DNA from: Ferruginibacter paludis
GTDB taxonomy: Bacteria > Bacteroidota > Bacteroidia > Chitinophagales > Chitinophagaceae
Reading direction: 5' to 3'
Assembly (NCBI RefSeq): GCF_030409685.1
Contig: NZ_JAUFQJ010000007.1
Span: 62,001-126,000, forward strand
DNA: 64,000 nucleotides
Shown: positions 1 through 9,900 of the stretch, in pieces
Layout: each line of letters opens with the position of its first letter
Numbering within the stretch: position 1 is the stretch's first letter
Made by a program: the position numbers and the translations under genes
The notes under the pieces: model-generated
The model's database searches: none
Told to the model about the DNA's origin: nothing
Seen by the model: only the letters and a program-made list of their open reading frames with translations

Positions 1-903
1 TATGTTTCTGTAGGATCCGTTCAGGTTGGGGCCTCCACATGCATACAGGGCATTATATGCAGAAGCAAGCGATGGCAGTGTATAAGTGCCAGGCAGGGTC
101 GCTTCGCCGATTACAGTCACTTTCATGCTGCGTATTGTGCCGAGATTTACATCCACTATTGTTTTACCTGACCTGATATTGGCATAGATGGTACCCGCCA
201 GTTTTTTTACGATGGCTCTCTTTGCTTCCTCAATTGTTAAGCCACTTACTGCTACCGCACCCGCCACGGGTATCCTGATCAGGCCTTCATTGGAAACCTT
301 CAATCGGTAACTCATTTCTGAATAACCCGATACATCAATGAGCAGCTCATCATCTGCTGCCAGCCGGTAGTTAAAAGGAGTGGGTAGTTTAAGGTTGGGT
401 TCAAACGTCAGCCGCCTGTTATTAAAAACATCAAAGCCAAAATTTTTTGATTTCAACTGGGAGAAAACGCTATTAAAATTATCCAGTGGCTTTTGTTCAA
501 GTGAACTCACGGAATCCCGCTGGTAACTGGAGGGTAATGAAGCACTGGAATGATCAATGTCGGCCTTGTAACCGGCCGTTAAAGTTTTGCGTGTTGCCTT
601 TACACGTTCTCTCAGTTTTACTACTTCTTCGGGGTTCATTCCGCGTTGCAGCGCCAGCTGTACAATCTGGTCATCCGTCAAGCCCATGCGGTCAGATTCA
701 ATCATAAATTTTCTTACCTGGTCATCAGTCAATTCTTCCGTTCTTATATTGGTTAAATCTCCCACATTCTGCGCTTTGGTAACCAGCTGTGCCGAAAGCA
801 GCAGGAGAAAGAATATGATATATCCTGAAATAAATGGAAGCCGTTTAGGGATGCCTGATTTTTTCAATATTTTTTTTTTAAAGGACAATACAATATTCCT
901 CAT
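1..903 (-). CDS. SLBB-domain polysaccharide export protein (Wza-like), 3' part cut by window edge
   Basis: An open frame of 301 codons runs from an ATG at 903 leftwards off the window, so the C-terminus is missing. The N-terminus has a basic stretch then a hydrophobic segment (about residues 24-43) consistent with a signal or membrane anchor. An acidic helical region follows (about 50-105, with repeated TDDQ-type motifs). A polysaccharide export fold begins near residue 180 (AADDELLIDVSGYSE), and an SLBB-like domain starts near 260 (VTVIGEATLPGTYTLPS). Members of this family form outer-membrane or periplasmic channels for capsule or exopolysaccharide export. It is transcribed away from the polymerase/ABC/glycosyltransferase run on the other strand, which supports an export role. 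A TACTTTTG box at 942-935 sits about 31 bp upstream of the ATG. The family call is firm; the exact polysaccharide is unknown. Confidence 0.85.
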   Translation of the reverse strand, partial: MRNIVLSFKKKILKKSGIPKRLPFISGYIIFFLLLLSAQLVTKAQNVGDLTNIRTEELTDDQVRKFMIESDRMGLTDDQIVQLALQRGMNPEEVVKLRERVKATRKTLTAGYKADIDHSSASLPSSYQRDSVSSLEQKPLDNFNSVFSQLKSKNFGFDVFNNRRLTFEPNLKLPTPFNYRLAADDELLIDVSGYSEMSYRLKVSNEGLIRIPVAGAVAVSGLTIEEAKRAIVKKLAGTIYANIRSGKTIVDVNLGTIRSMKVTVIGEATLPGTYTLPSLASAYNALYACGGPNLNGSYRNI

Positions 904-934
904 ATAATAAAAAGCTGATGCTGGTGTAAAAAAG

Positions 935-942
935 CAAAAGTA
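935..942 (-). promoter_or_regulatory. Bacteroidota -7 box (TAnnTTTG) for the SLBB export gene
   Basis: The minus strand reads TACTTTTG, an exact match to the TAnnTTTG -7 element of the primary Bacteroidota sigma factor, about 31 bp upstream of the ATG at 903. On the plus strand a similar TTAACTTTTGC lies at 977-987. The 904-1076 gap is therefore probably a divergent promoter region. Seen in sequence; activity is inferred. Confidence 0.45.
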
Positions 943-1076
943 TAAGATATGGGTAAGCTTGGAGATTACCTTAATATTAACTTTTGCAAAAGCGAAAGCA
1001 GTCAGCAAAAAAAGTAATTCCTTTGAATTTGTGGGTCTGTGGCTTCACTGTGTATCCAGCCTTCTTAAATTTTTAC

Positions 1077-2291
1077 ATGCGCAGGTATTATCTTATTGAC
1101 CATAAAATACTGTTCCTTTTCGGGTATATCTTTTATCTGTTTACGCCTTACATCGTGGGTGTAAGCCATGCGTTTAAAGGGTTTCCGGGCATGGATATGT
1201 ACCAGGGGTTTTTTAGCCTGATACCGCAAGACAAGCTACAGGCATACATCTTAATCACCCTTTCCTGGTTACCTGCATTTTATGCGGGGCATTTTGCTTA
1301 CAAATTATTTGCACCCTATAAAAGATCGCTGCAGCTTTTTCCGGCATCCTACACAAGCCAGGGTACGTCTCACGTTGCCGTATTGCTGACAGGTGTTTTA
1401 ATCCTGTTTACTTATATCAGTAAAAATTCTCTGCTGGGAAATTACCAGTTGTATGATTCCGGCGCCCGGGGCAAGATGTCAACACTGCTGGTTATTTTTA
1501 ACTTTTTTTTACTGTACCAGTTAGTCAGCAAACAAAAAGTTTCATACGTTTTAATTGCCGGAACGCTAATTACCGCAGTGCTGTTGTTATCAATGGGTGG
1601 CCGTATGTACGTAATACAAACCTTTATTATTTACCTTGTATATAAAACTTCTTTTGCCACCGGGCGCTGGACTTTAATACAGATTGTGCTGTTTGCCGTG
1701 TTGGCGCTTTTCGTCGGCAGCTGGGTAGGGACTTTCAGGATGGGCACGGCCTTTAACTTAAACAGGGGCCTTTATTCACTGATGGCAGAGCCTGTGTTTA
1801 CATGGTTTAGTACAAGCACTTTTCTGATAGCCAATAATATTCCCGTTGTCAATTTTCCGGCAAATTTCCTGACCTCTTTTTTAAACCTGGTGCCAAACAC
1901 AATTATAAGTTTCAAATCGTATGTTGTGTCAACGCAGGGGATGGGCTATGTATACCAGAACCCGCTGGGAGCCGATAGTGTGTGGAGCACCTTTGTAATC
2001 AATTTTGGTTCTGTGGGTTCTTTTTTCTTTCTGTTTATCACAGGTTTCATGATGAATTTTCTTCGTCATCTTTCAGAAAACAACCGCTTTTGGGCAGTGT
2101 ACTATATCATGGTTTGCGGCATATTACCCTTCCAGTTTTTCAGGGATGGATTTTACATAGTTAACAAACAACTCTTTTTTAATTTCCTGTTGCTGCCTGT
2201 ATTGATATTGATTGTATTGAAGTTTGTACAGTACGGGCAATCCTTGTTTGAAACAAATTTTTACGCTAAAAAAACGGTTGCCGGCAGCTAG
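1077..2291 (+). CDS. Wzy-like O-antigen/oligosaccharide repeat-unit polymerase
   Basis: A hydrophobic 404-residue protein with many predicted membrane spans separated by short loops, the general layout of oligosaccharide repeat-unit polymerases, which join lipid-linked repeat units in the periplasm. The GARGKMSTLL and MGGRMY segments in its middle resemble polymerase loop motifs (family level only). The open frame extends upstream to a TTG at 984, but a TAACTTTTGC promoter-like element at 978-987 overlaps that codon, so I prefer the ATG at 1077. It is followed 25 bp later by a Wzt-like ABC ATPase and then glycosyltransferases, so a role in surface polysaccharide assembly fits. Specificity cannot be read from sequence, and other multi-span membrane proteins of EPS clusters remain possible. 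Confidence 0.65.
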   Translation: MRRYYLIDHKILFLFGYIFYLFTPYIVGVSHAFKGFPGMDMYQGFFSLIPQDKLQAYILITLSWLPAFYAGHFAYKLFAPYKRSLQLFPASYTSQGTSHVAVLLTGVLILFTYISKNSLLGNYQLYDSGARGKMSTLLVIFNFFLLYQLVSKQKVSYVLIAGTLITAVLLLSMGGRMYVIQTFIIYLVYKTSFATGRWTLIQIVLFAVLALFVGSWVGTFRMGTAFNLNRGLYSLMAEPVFTWFSTSTFLIANNIPVVNFPANFLTSFLNLVPNTIISFKSYVVSTQGMGYVYQNPLGADSVWSTFVINFGSVGSFFFLFITGFMMNFLRHLSENNRFWAVYYIMVCGILPFQFFRDGFYIVNKQLFFNFLLLPVLILIVLKFVQYGQSLFETNFYAKKTVAGS

Positions 2292-2316
2292 CAACCGAAT
2301 ATAAAATAAGCACGGC

Positions 2317-3588
2317 ATGTCTCAAAATATTATCGAAGCGGAGGGTCTTTCCAAACTTTATAAACTGGGCAGTCTGGGCAGTGGTACTATTTCCCACGAT
2401 TTAAACCGATGGTGGAACCAGGTAAGAAAAAAAGAAGATCCTTATCATCTTACCGCAGAAAAAAATGACCGCAATTTATCCGGAGGCTCAGGATATGTTT
2501 GGTCTTTAAAGGACATTAATTTCGAAGTAAAGCAGGGAGAAATATTTGGTATCATCGGCAGCAACGGTGCAGGCAAATCAACCTTGCTAAAGCTGCTTTC
2601 CAAAATAACAAAGCCCACGGATGGTACCATCAGGCTGGATGGTAGAGTTGCCTCTTTACTGGAAGTAGGAACAGGTTTTCATCCTGAGTTAACCGGGCGT
2701 GAAAATGTTTTTCTCAATGGGGCTGTACTGGGCATGCGGCGGCAGGAAATCAAAGACCGGTTTGATGAAATCGTAGAATTTTCCGGCATTGGCCGATATA
2801 TTGATACGCCTGTTAAAAAGTATAGTTCGGGTATGTATGTACGCCTTGCCTTTGCAGTAGCAGCACATCTTGAACCCGACATTTTAATCATTGACGAAGT
2901 ACTTGCAGTAGGTGATGCAGCCTTCCAGGCAAAATGCCTTGGTAAAATGAAGGACGTATCCCGCAATCAGGGAAGAACAGTGTTATTTGTTAGCCACAGT
3001 ATACCTGCCATTAAGCAGCTTTGCAATAGAGCGCTGTTACTGGAACACGGACTGCAAAAAGCGGTAGGAGATATGAGTGATATACTCGCTCTTTACCAGC
3101 AGGAAGCTGCCGACATGGCTGCAGGAATAAGGGGAAATATACCAGCCAGCCTGCCCGGTTATTTTACAGACTGGCAATTGCAGGAGTCAAAGCTGCCCAA
3201 CAAACATGCCTGCTATACCGGCGACACCTGTATTTTTTCTTTCGGCTTTACTGCCACCGAAAGTTTAAAAAATTGTGAAATCATCTTTGCTGTCAGGTAT
3301 GACGGTTTACTCATAATGAATGTAAGCAGCGGAACCAGGTTTTCGGTAGAGGCAGGAAAATACCGGTTTAATTTTAAAGTAGATTTCCCGGTAAGGGACG
3401 CGAAACTAGATGTGGAAGTGACGTGTATGTGCTTATCAAAAAAAATGGATTCATGGATTCCCTCTACCAAATTAACTGTGCTGAATAATTTTGATACTCA
3501 TTTATACGCGGGTGTAATTAACCCCGATACGGAATTTTTTATTGAGCGTCAACCCGCTGACGTTGTCAGTAATACCCTATATTATTAA
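2317..3588 (+). CDS. Wzt-like polysaccharide ABC transporter ATP-binding protein with C-terminal sugar-binding domain
   Basis: The ATPase domain covers about residues 1-265. It has a Walker A at about 82-89 (GSNGAGKS), an ABC signature at about 169 (YSSGMYVRLA), a Walker B at about 189 (ILIIDEVLAVGD) and a switch histidine (FVSHS). The extended N-terminus before the Walker A is typical of the polysaccharide/teichoic-acid exporter subfamily. Residues about 275-423 form a beta-rich extra domain, as in Wzt proteins that recognise the terminal sugar of the O-polysaccharide. The protein would power export of undecaprenyl-linked glycan across the inner membrane. It needs a Wzm-type permease, and none is encoded next to it here. 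It lies 25 bp after the polymerase gene and 40 bp before a glycosyltransferase, consistent with one operon. Confidence 0.88.
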   Translation: MSQNIIEAEGLSKLYKLGSLGSGTISHDLNRWWNQVRKKEDPYHLTAEKNDRNLSGGSGYVWSLKDINFEVKQGEIFGIIGSNGAGKSTLLKLLSKITKPTDGTIRLDGRVASLLEVGTGFHPELTGRENVFLNGAVLGMRRQEIKDRFDEIVEFSGIGRYIDTPVKKYSSGMYVRLAFAVAAHLEPDILIIDEVLAVGDAAFQAKCLGKMKDVSRNQGRTVLFVSHSIPAIKQLCNRALLLEHGLQKAVGDMSDILALYQQEAADMAAGIRGNIPASLPGYFTDWQLQESKLPNKHACYTGDTCIFSFGFTATESLKNCEIIFAVRYDGLLIMNVSSGTRFSVEAGKYRFNFKVDFPVRDAKLDVEVTCMCLSKKMDSWIPSTKLTVLNNFDTHLYAGVINPDTEFFIERQPADVVSNTLYY

Positions 3589-3628
3589 ATATAGCTTTTT
3601 GTCAGAGAAATTTTATTCCTTCAATAAC

Positions 3629-4867
3629 ATGCCAAAAAAAGCAGTCAAAAAAGTATTATTTGTCAGCCACAAAGCCAATATGAGTGGTGCACCATTACTC
3701 TTGCTTGATATTGTGAGGGAATTTAAAAAACAATCTGCAGTTCCGTTCCAGGTACTGATGATGGAGGATGGGAACCTCGCCAATGAATTCCGGCTGCTGG
3801 GAGAAACACTCATATGGCAAAAAAACAGCCAACATATTTCCGTCGTCGAACAAAGCTTGTTGAAAAAGTTAAAATACAGGGTTAACACTATAACAAGAGG
3901 TGCAGAAATATTATTCCGCCTCCGCGGAACCTCCCTGATTTTTTTTAATACCATTTCAAACGGGCATATTTTAAAAAAGTTATTGTTTTTAAAAGCTAAA
4001 CATATTTGTTACGTGCATGAACTTGAAGCTGCCATACACATGACAACCAACAAGGAAAGTTTACAGGCTGTTTTGCAGAATACAAATTTGTTTATTGCCT
4101 GTTCCCAAGCTGTAAAAAACAACCTTTCCGAAAGGCACGCTGTACCAGAAAAAAATATCCGGGTACTTCCTGCACCTTTGGCAACAGTTTACAGGAATAA
4201 GAAAGACTATACCGCTTTTGTTCAGGTCTTTAAGGATGGTAATGCAATTCCTGCCGGTGCCATAGTAGTAGGTGTAGTGGGGGGAGATGAATGGCGGAAA
4301 GGTTATGATTTGTTCCTGCCCCTGATTTCATTGTACACTAACCTGTACCCGGCAAGTAATGTATTCTTTGTTTGGAAGGGATGTAATCACCGTTCTTTCA
4401 ACAGCTTTTTTAATTTATATGATGTTGAAAAATTTTCTCAACCCAATTGCCTGCTGTTGCCGCATGGTAATGACAGTATAGACACAATGGCGAGTTTTGA
4501 CATTCATTTACTGATATCAAGAGAAGACCCTTATCCGTTGGTGGTGTTGGAAGCTGCTTCTTTTGGTATCCCGACAGTTAGCTTTTGCGGTGCCGGCGGT
4601 AGCACTGAATTTATTGAAACTGATGCAGGTATCAGTGTTCCTTATGGTAATTTATTAAGCATGGTCGCTGCATTGCAAATGTTAATCACCAAGACCGAAG
4701 TAAGAAATAGAATGGGGAAGTGTGCGCAGGAAAAACTACAGGTAAAACATGCCAGGAAAATTGCCATGCCGGCCTTTGTTTCAACTATTGAACAATTTAA
4801 TTCGCCTGAAAAAAGTATTCATGAAATATCAGGCGGCCATTTGCCGGTGCTATCTAATTTAATGTAG
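3629..4867 (+). CDS. GT4-family glycosyltransferase
   Basis: A 412-residue protein in the GT-B fold style. The N-terminal half opens with a Rossmann strand (KVLFVSHKANMSGAP), and the C-terminal half carries the GT4 donor-binding motif near residue 299 (EDPYPLVVLEAASFGIP). The frame is open back to a TTG at 3542 inside the preceding ABC gene. The ATG at 3629 puts the first beta strand right at the N-terminus, so I chose it. It would transfer a sugar from an activated donor to a lipid-linked acceptor at the cytoplasmic membrane. It is followed 3 bp later by another transferase gene, so co-transcription is very likely. Donor and acceptor are unknown. Confidence 0.85.
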   Translation: MPKKAVKKVLFVSHKANMSGAPLLLLDIVREFKKQSAVPFQVLMMEDGNLANEFRLLGETLIWQKNSQHISVVEQSLLKKLKYRVNTITRGAEILFRLRGTSLIFFNTISNGHILKKLLFLKAKHICYVHELEAAIHMTTNKESLQAVLQNTNLFIACSQAVKNNLSERHAVPEKNIRVLPAPLATVYRNKKDYTAFVQVFKDGNAIPAGAIVVGVVGGDEWRKGYDLFLPLISLYTNLYPASNVFFVWKGCNHRSFNSFFNLYDVEKFSQPNCLLLPHGNDSIDTMASFDIHLLISREDPYPLVVLEAASFGIPTVSFCGAGGSTEFIETDAGISVPYGNLLSMVAALQMLITKTEVRNRMGKCAQEKLQVKHARKIAMPAFVSTIEQFNSPEKSIHEISGGHLPVLSNLM

Positions 4868-4870
4868 AAA

Positions 4871-5800
4871 ATGATTTCGATAATAATTTGTTCTGTCAAT
4901 AAGTATGCGCTTGATAAGGTAAGCCAAAACATTGCCCGCACCATTGGTGTAGATTTTGAAATTATCGCTATTGACAATGCTGCAACAGGTTTGGGGATAT
5001 GTGCAGTGTATAATATTGCCGCCGCCAGAGCAAAATTTGATGTATTTTGTTTTATCCATGAAGATATCTATTTTGAAACAGCAGGCTGGGGCCAAAAGGT
5101 AGCGGCACATTTGTCATCAAAAGAGTTCGGTTTGATCGGCCTTGCAGGAGGGAGTATCAAAAGCAGGGTTCCTTCATCATGGGCCTCCCTGATCTATCCA
5201 AGTGAGGTCAGTTATATACAGCATTTTAAAAATCCAAAACGGGAGATAAAAATGGTGAGGACGCATTCGCCGCAGGATGTGGGTATTATTAAAAAAGTGG
5301 TTTGTATTGATGGGTTCTGGATGTGCACAACCAGGGAAGTATTTGGCAGGTATCAGTTTGATGAAAAAATATTCCGCGGCTTCCATGGCTATGATATTGA
5401 TTTCTCTCTACAGGTATTTACAGCCTATAAGGTAGGGGTGGTGTTTGATATTATAGCCCATCATTTTTCGGAAGGCAGCTTTGACAAAACATGGTTAATC
5501 AACGCAATGGCAGTTAGTAGAAAATGGGGAGCTACGCTTCCGTTCTCGGTGGATGCCATATCGCATGAAACATTGTTGCGCCAGCATTGGACAGCTATGC
5601 AGGGCTTTATAGACAAGATGCTTTCGCTGGAATACAGCCTCCCGGAAATTGTGCGGTACTATTTTGCCTATGCTTTCGGGAAATATTTTTACTGGAAACA
5701 TTTTCTGCATTTTTTTAAATACCTGCTGACCGGCTATTTCAAAAAGCGACCGGAAATAAAAAGTGTCAATGAGCATTTCATTACAAACAATAAGTATTAA
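4871..5800 (+). CDS. Glycosyltransferase, GT2-like (Glyco_tranf_2_5 type)
   Basis: A 309-residue protein starting MISIIICSVN with a following IAIDNAATG segment and a FIHEDIYF motif, in the arrangement of the GT2_5 subgroup in which HED replaces the usual DxD. A GFDxDF-like element (HGYDIDFSLQ) is near residue 175. Its C-terminal 70 residues are aromatic and basic (FGKYFYWKHFLHFFKYLL), possibly membrane-associated. It sits 3 bp after the preceding transferase and 14 bp before the next, in one operon. It probably adds one sugar during surface polysaccharide synthesis; the substrate is unknown. Confidence 0.75.
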   Translation: MISIIICSVNKYALDKVSQNIARTIGVDFEIIAIDNAATGLGICAVYNIAAARAKFDVFCFIHEDIYFETAGWGQKVAAHLSSKEFGLIGLAGGSIKSRVPSSWASLIYPSEVSYIQHFKNPKREIKMVRTHSPQDVGIIKKVVCIDGFWMCTTREVFGRYQFDEKIFRGFHGYDIDFSLQVFTAYKVGVVFDIIAHHFSEGSFDKTWLINAMAVSRKWGATLPFSVDAISHETLLRQHWTAMQGFIDKMLSLEYSLPEIVRYYFAYAFGKYFYWKHFLHFFKYLLTGYFKKRPEIKSVNEHFITNNKY

Positions 5801-5814
5801 GTCAAATTCTTTTT

Positions 5815-6666
5815 ATGAAAATCAGCGTTCTCCTGATTACTTACAATCAGTCAGCATATATCCCGCAATGCCTTGCCAGTATTGTCACACAGCAGGTAGA
5901 CGGTGAAATTGAAGTGGTGGTTGCAGATGATTTTTCCACGGATAATACAGTCATGCTGATCCGTTCCTTTGCTGAGCAATCAGCCTTTAACTTTATCTTT
6001 TTACCCACGTCGGTAAATCTCGGGCTTGTAAAAAATTACCACCGGGCCTTTGCCGCCTGCTCAGGCGATTATATAGCAGTGATGGAAGGAGATGACTACT
6101 GGACGGATTCCAAACGCCTGCAAAAGCACCTCCTTTTTTTTGATGCGCATCCGGAATGTGTAATGGCCATGAACCGGTATATCATGCGCAATGAATTTTT
6201 TAGCATTTACTGCACCCCGGGCTTCTCCTCGCCGGATACCTTTGAATATGTAAGCGGACCGCAAATGGCCATTGAAAACCAGTTGGGCAACATGTCTGCC
6301 TGTGTCTTCAGAACGAGTGCCGTGCAGAAAATCAAACCGGATTTATTTGATCTGCCGGTAGCCGACTGGATGATTGGAATGGTATTATCTGAATTCGGCG
6401 TTGTGGCAATTTTAAATGAATATCTTTCTGTTTACAGGATACATAAAAACGGGCAGTGGTCGCAGCTAAATGAGCAGGAGCAAATAAAAAAAATGAATGA
6501 ACTCATTGATCAGTATGACCATTACCTCGGATACAGGTATCACACCGAATTTGTTACACACAAGCAGCGGTTGAATGGAACAGCGAAGCAGGTTGTTCCT
6601 TCCAGGGGGTATCGCCTCCGGGATTTTGTTCCGCCCGTTATGATGAAAGTATTAAAAATTAACTGA
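5815..6666 (+). CDS. GT2-family glycosyltransferase
   Basis: A GT-A fold transferase of 283 residues. The start (ISVLLITYNQSAYIPQC) and the VVADDFSTDNT nucleotide-binding motif are classic GT2. MEGDDYW near residue 90 supplies the metal-binding aspartates, and the PVADWMIGM/YRIHKNGQWS region matches the C-terminal half of WfgS/WffG-type enzymes. It is the last gene of the plus-strand polysaccharide run, ending 300 bp before the first secreted giant. It probably builds the repeat unit exported by the upstream machinery. Sugar specificity is not readable. Confidence 0.88.
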   Translation: MKISVLLITYNQSAYIPQCLASIVTQQVDGEIEVVVADDFSTDNTVMLIRSFAEQSAFNFIFLPTSVNLGLVKNYHRAFAACSGDYIAVMEGDDYWTDSKRLQKHLLFFDAHPECVMAMNRYIMRNEFFSIYCTPGFSSPDTFEYVSGPQMAIENQLGNMSACVFRTSAVQKIKPDLFDLPVADWMIGMVLSEFGVVAILNEYLSVYRIHKNGQWSQLNEQEQIKKMNELIDQYDHYLGYRYHTEFVTHKQRLNGTAKQVVPSRGYRLRDFVPPVMMKVLKIN

Positions 6667-6697
6667 GCTGACTCCATCCTTACTATATATATTCATT

Positions 6698-6736
6698 TTG
6701 ATCAAATTGTTACCAAATCATTATTAAAATCCCACT
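6698..6736 (+). promoter_or_regulatory. Weak 11-bp-phased hexamer repeats upstream of the phosphoesterase giant
   Basis: The 300-bp A/T-rich gap 6667-6966 contains TTGATC (6698), GTTACC (6709), ATTATT (6720) and CCCACT (6731), spaced exactly 11 bp. Most units keep T at position 2 and A at position 4, as in the stronger arrays at 23457 and 30250. A TATATTTAG element follows at 6740. This copy is the least convincing and would not stand alone. It is noted because the downstream gene belongs to the same protein group. Confidence 0.3.
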
Positions 6737-6966
6737 TGTTATATTTAGCAATTTGTTGTTGTTTTATTAACCTGTACACACAATTAAACCTGTTTTTATT
6801 TCCTTTCTTTATTCTTTCTATAACGATTGATAAAGTAATCCGCTTTTAAAATCATTCTTCACTGTTATTGAATAATTCGCCTCTCTGAAAAAGCCTTAAT
6901 AAACAGGCTGCGGCTTGCCGTAAATAAAAAACTATTCAACACTTACAAACAATTTTTAAACCGAAA

Positions 6967-9900
6967 ATGAAAAAGATTTTTACTTTGTTTTTTACAATGT
7001 GTGCCGGATACTGCAGTTTTGCACAAACATCCTTTACACCTGGAAATCTCGTTGTGGTGCAAACCTCCGGCACTGTAAGCAAAGCCTCGTCTGCTATCAC
7101 ACTGAAAGAATTTTCAACGGCGGGTACGCCCGGCATATCAGTTGTCTTACCGGTTACCGGAACAACTCCGGTGCAGACTTCAGGTGTTTTCGGTGGCTCA
7201 GAAGGTTTTCTTACCACATCTACAGACAATAAATATCTGGTGATTGGGGGTTACGCAACAACGTCTGTAATTGCTGACATTACCGCAACTGCTGCCTCTG
7301 CAGTTCCCCGTGTGGTGGGTACTATTGCTCCATCCGGTTTTTATTTACAACGGGGCATAAGCAATACATTTTATTCAGGCAACGATATCAGGGGCGCTGT
7401 TTCAGATGGTACCAACTATTGGGCATCTGGTGCATCAGCGGCTAACATAGATGGCATTGATTATTTTGGATCCGGTGTACAAACCGGAATTGGTACTGCC
7501 GCGGCACCGCCCAAGGCATATGGCCTCAGAATTTTTAACGGACAAATATTTTATTCAACACAAAAGGCTGCGCTGGCTTTTACTGCGTCGCATCTGGGAA
7601 TCTTTACATTGGGAAGTTCACCTGTTTCCAATCCTGCAACTATCACCCAGGTCATAGATATGGGCACCACTATCCCGGAAGATTTTTCATTTAACCCTTC
7701 AATGGATATCTGTTACGTAGCCGTGAACTTAAATACAGCAGCTGGCGGTATTCAAAAATGGACAAAGAGCAGCAACGTATGGTCACTTGCATACACACTG
7801 GGAACCGGAGTTGCAAACATTGGCGCTTATGGTTTGCTGGTAGATTATTCAGGTGCCAATCCTGTTTTATATGCCACTACTTTTGATGCAGCGGGTAACC
7901 GGGTAATTAAGATCAGTGATACGGGAGCAGGTGCATCTGCCACCACCATTGTGCCTGCAGTGAGTAATGTATTTTACAAGGGCATTGCCTTTGCTCCGGT
8001 AGCTTCCGGAACGCCTGAAGTAAACCTCACGGTCAGTACCAACACAGCTTCTGAAGCAGGCGCAACGGTTATTACCGTTACTGCAAATGCATCGTCTGCC
8101 GTTTCGGGTGATCAGACTGTTGCGCTTGGCGTATCTGGTACCGGAATTACCAATGGCGATTACACGCTTTCCAATACAACCATTACTATTCCTGACGGCG
8201 CTACCACAGGCTCTGTAACTTTTGCGGTTGTGGATGACGCCATCTTTGAAGGCACAGAAACAGCCGTATTGACTATGAGTGCGCCTTCGTCAGGTATTAT
8301 TTTAGGATCTGGTACAAGTCAAAATGTTGTGATCGCAGATAACGATCTTCTAAATAATCCGCCTTCTATTTCAATGAGTGTTAGTACTTCCAATTTCATA
8401 GATGATGGTGTTACAATACCCCCTGTAAGCCCGTTTAAAGCGAGCGGTGTTATCAGCGATCCTACGGATCCTGTTAGTATTTATGGGATAGATTTCACGA
8501 TAAATGATGCAGAAACGCCTGCGGCGAATTTAACAGTAACTGCCACAAGTAGCAATACTATTGTTGTTCCAAATGCGAATATTGTTGTAAGCGGAACCGG
8601 AGCGACACGAACAGTAAAAATTACTGCGACGGGTGTAGGATATACTAGTATAACTGTAAGCGTAAGAGACGGAACAGATTCGGCTTCTTATATTATCAGC
8701 TATGCTGCTTCTGTGGCCTCGGCATCGACTGCTGCAACGCTATGGCATACCGGCATATCAGACGCTTCTGATGCGATCGCACTAGATGATAATTATTATA
8801 TTACCGGCGATGATGAACTGGATGTACTGAATGTATATTCAAGATCAGCGTCCGGTTTGAAAGTCGCTTCATTTGATTTTGCGTCAACACTGAATCTGCC
8901 TAATCCGGGAAAACCTGAGGTAGATCTGGAAGCGGCAACAAAAAGCGTTGTGAATGTTAACCGGGTTTACTGGCTGGGCAGTATGAGTACAGGCAGTGAT
9001 TTTTTAAGCAGGCCAAACCGTGACCGGCTGTTTGCAACAACAGTTGCCGGAACTGGCACAGCTACTACATTTTCAGTGTTGGGTTATGGTGCAATAAAAA
9101 ACAGTTTGCTGGCCTGGGGCGATGCCAAAGGATACAACTTTACTGCAAGCGCTGCGGATGGTGTTGATTCAAAAACACCAGGCGGTTTTGCCGCAGAGGG
9201 AATGGTATTTGGCCCCGACAGCACTACGATGTATATCGGCTTAAGGGCTCCGCTGGTTCCAACTGCCAACAGAACAAAAGCTGTTATTGCTCCTATTCTT
9301 AATTTTGAAACCTGGTTCAATAATGGAGCACCATCCGGTGATCCAACTTATGGTTCACCTATTGAACTGGATCTTGGCCTGAGAGGTATCCGTGATTTGA
9401 TGCGGCTTTCAAACGGAACCTACATTATCCTCGCGGGAGATCCGGGTTCAGCAAGTGCCGGTGCCATTTACAAATGGACAGGTAAGGCGACTGACGCCCC
9501 GGTATTGGTAAACAGTTCTGTAGCTGCATCGTTGAATATGGAAGGGGCCTTGCCGATAAATGAAAATGGAAGTTTATCCTTATCAAAACTACAGGTGATT
9601 AGTGATGGCGGAACAGTGGTTTTATACAATGACGGCACTGAAGCAAAAGAATTTGGTGACCTGATACTGAGAAAATTCAGATCGGATAACCTGACCGGTC
9701 TTGACTTAAATCTTTGCCAGAACCCTCAGCCAGCCAGCTTTACATCAAAATCTACTTTCGTTTATAAAGGTGAAAATGCAGTCGCTTATACTGTGCCCAA
9801 TGTTTCAGGCGAAACATACAACTGGTCGTACAGCGGCACCGGCGCAACCATCAACGGAACTGGTAACAGTGTATCTGTAGACTATGGCGCAACTGCTACC

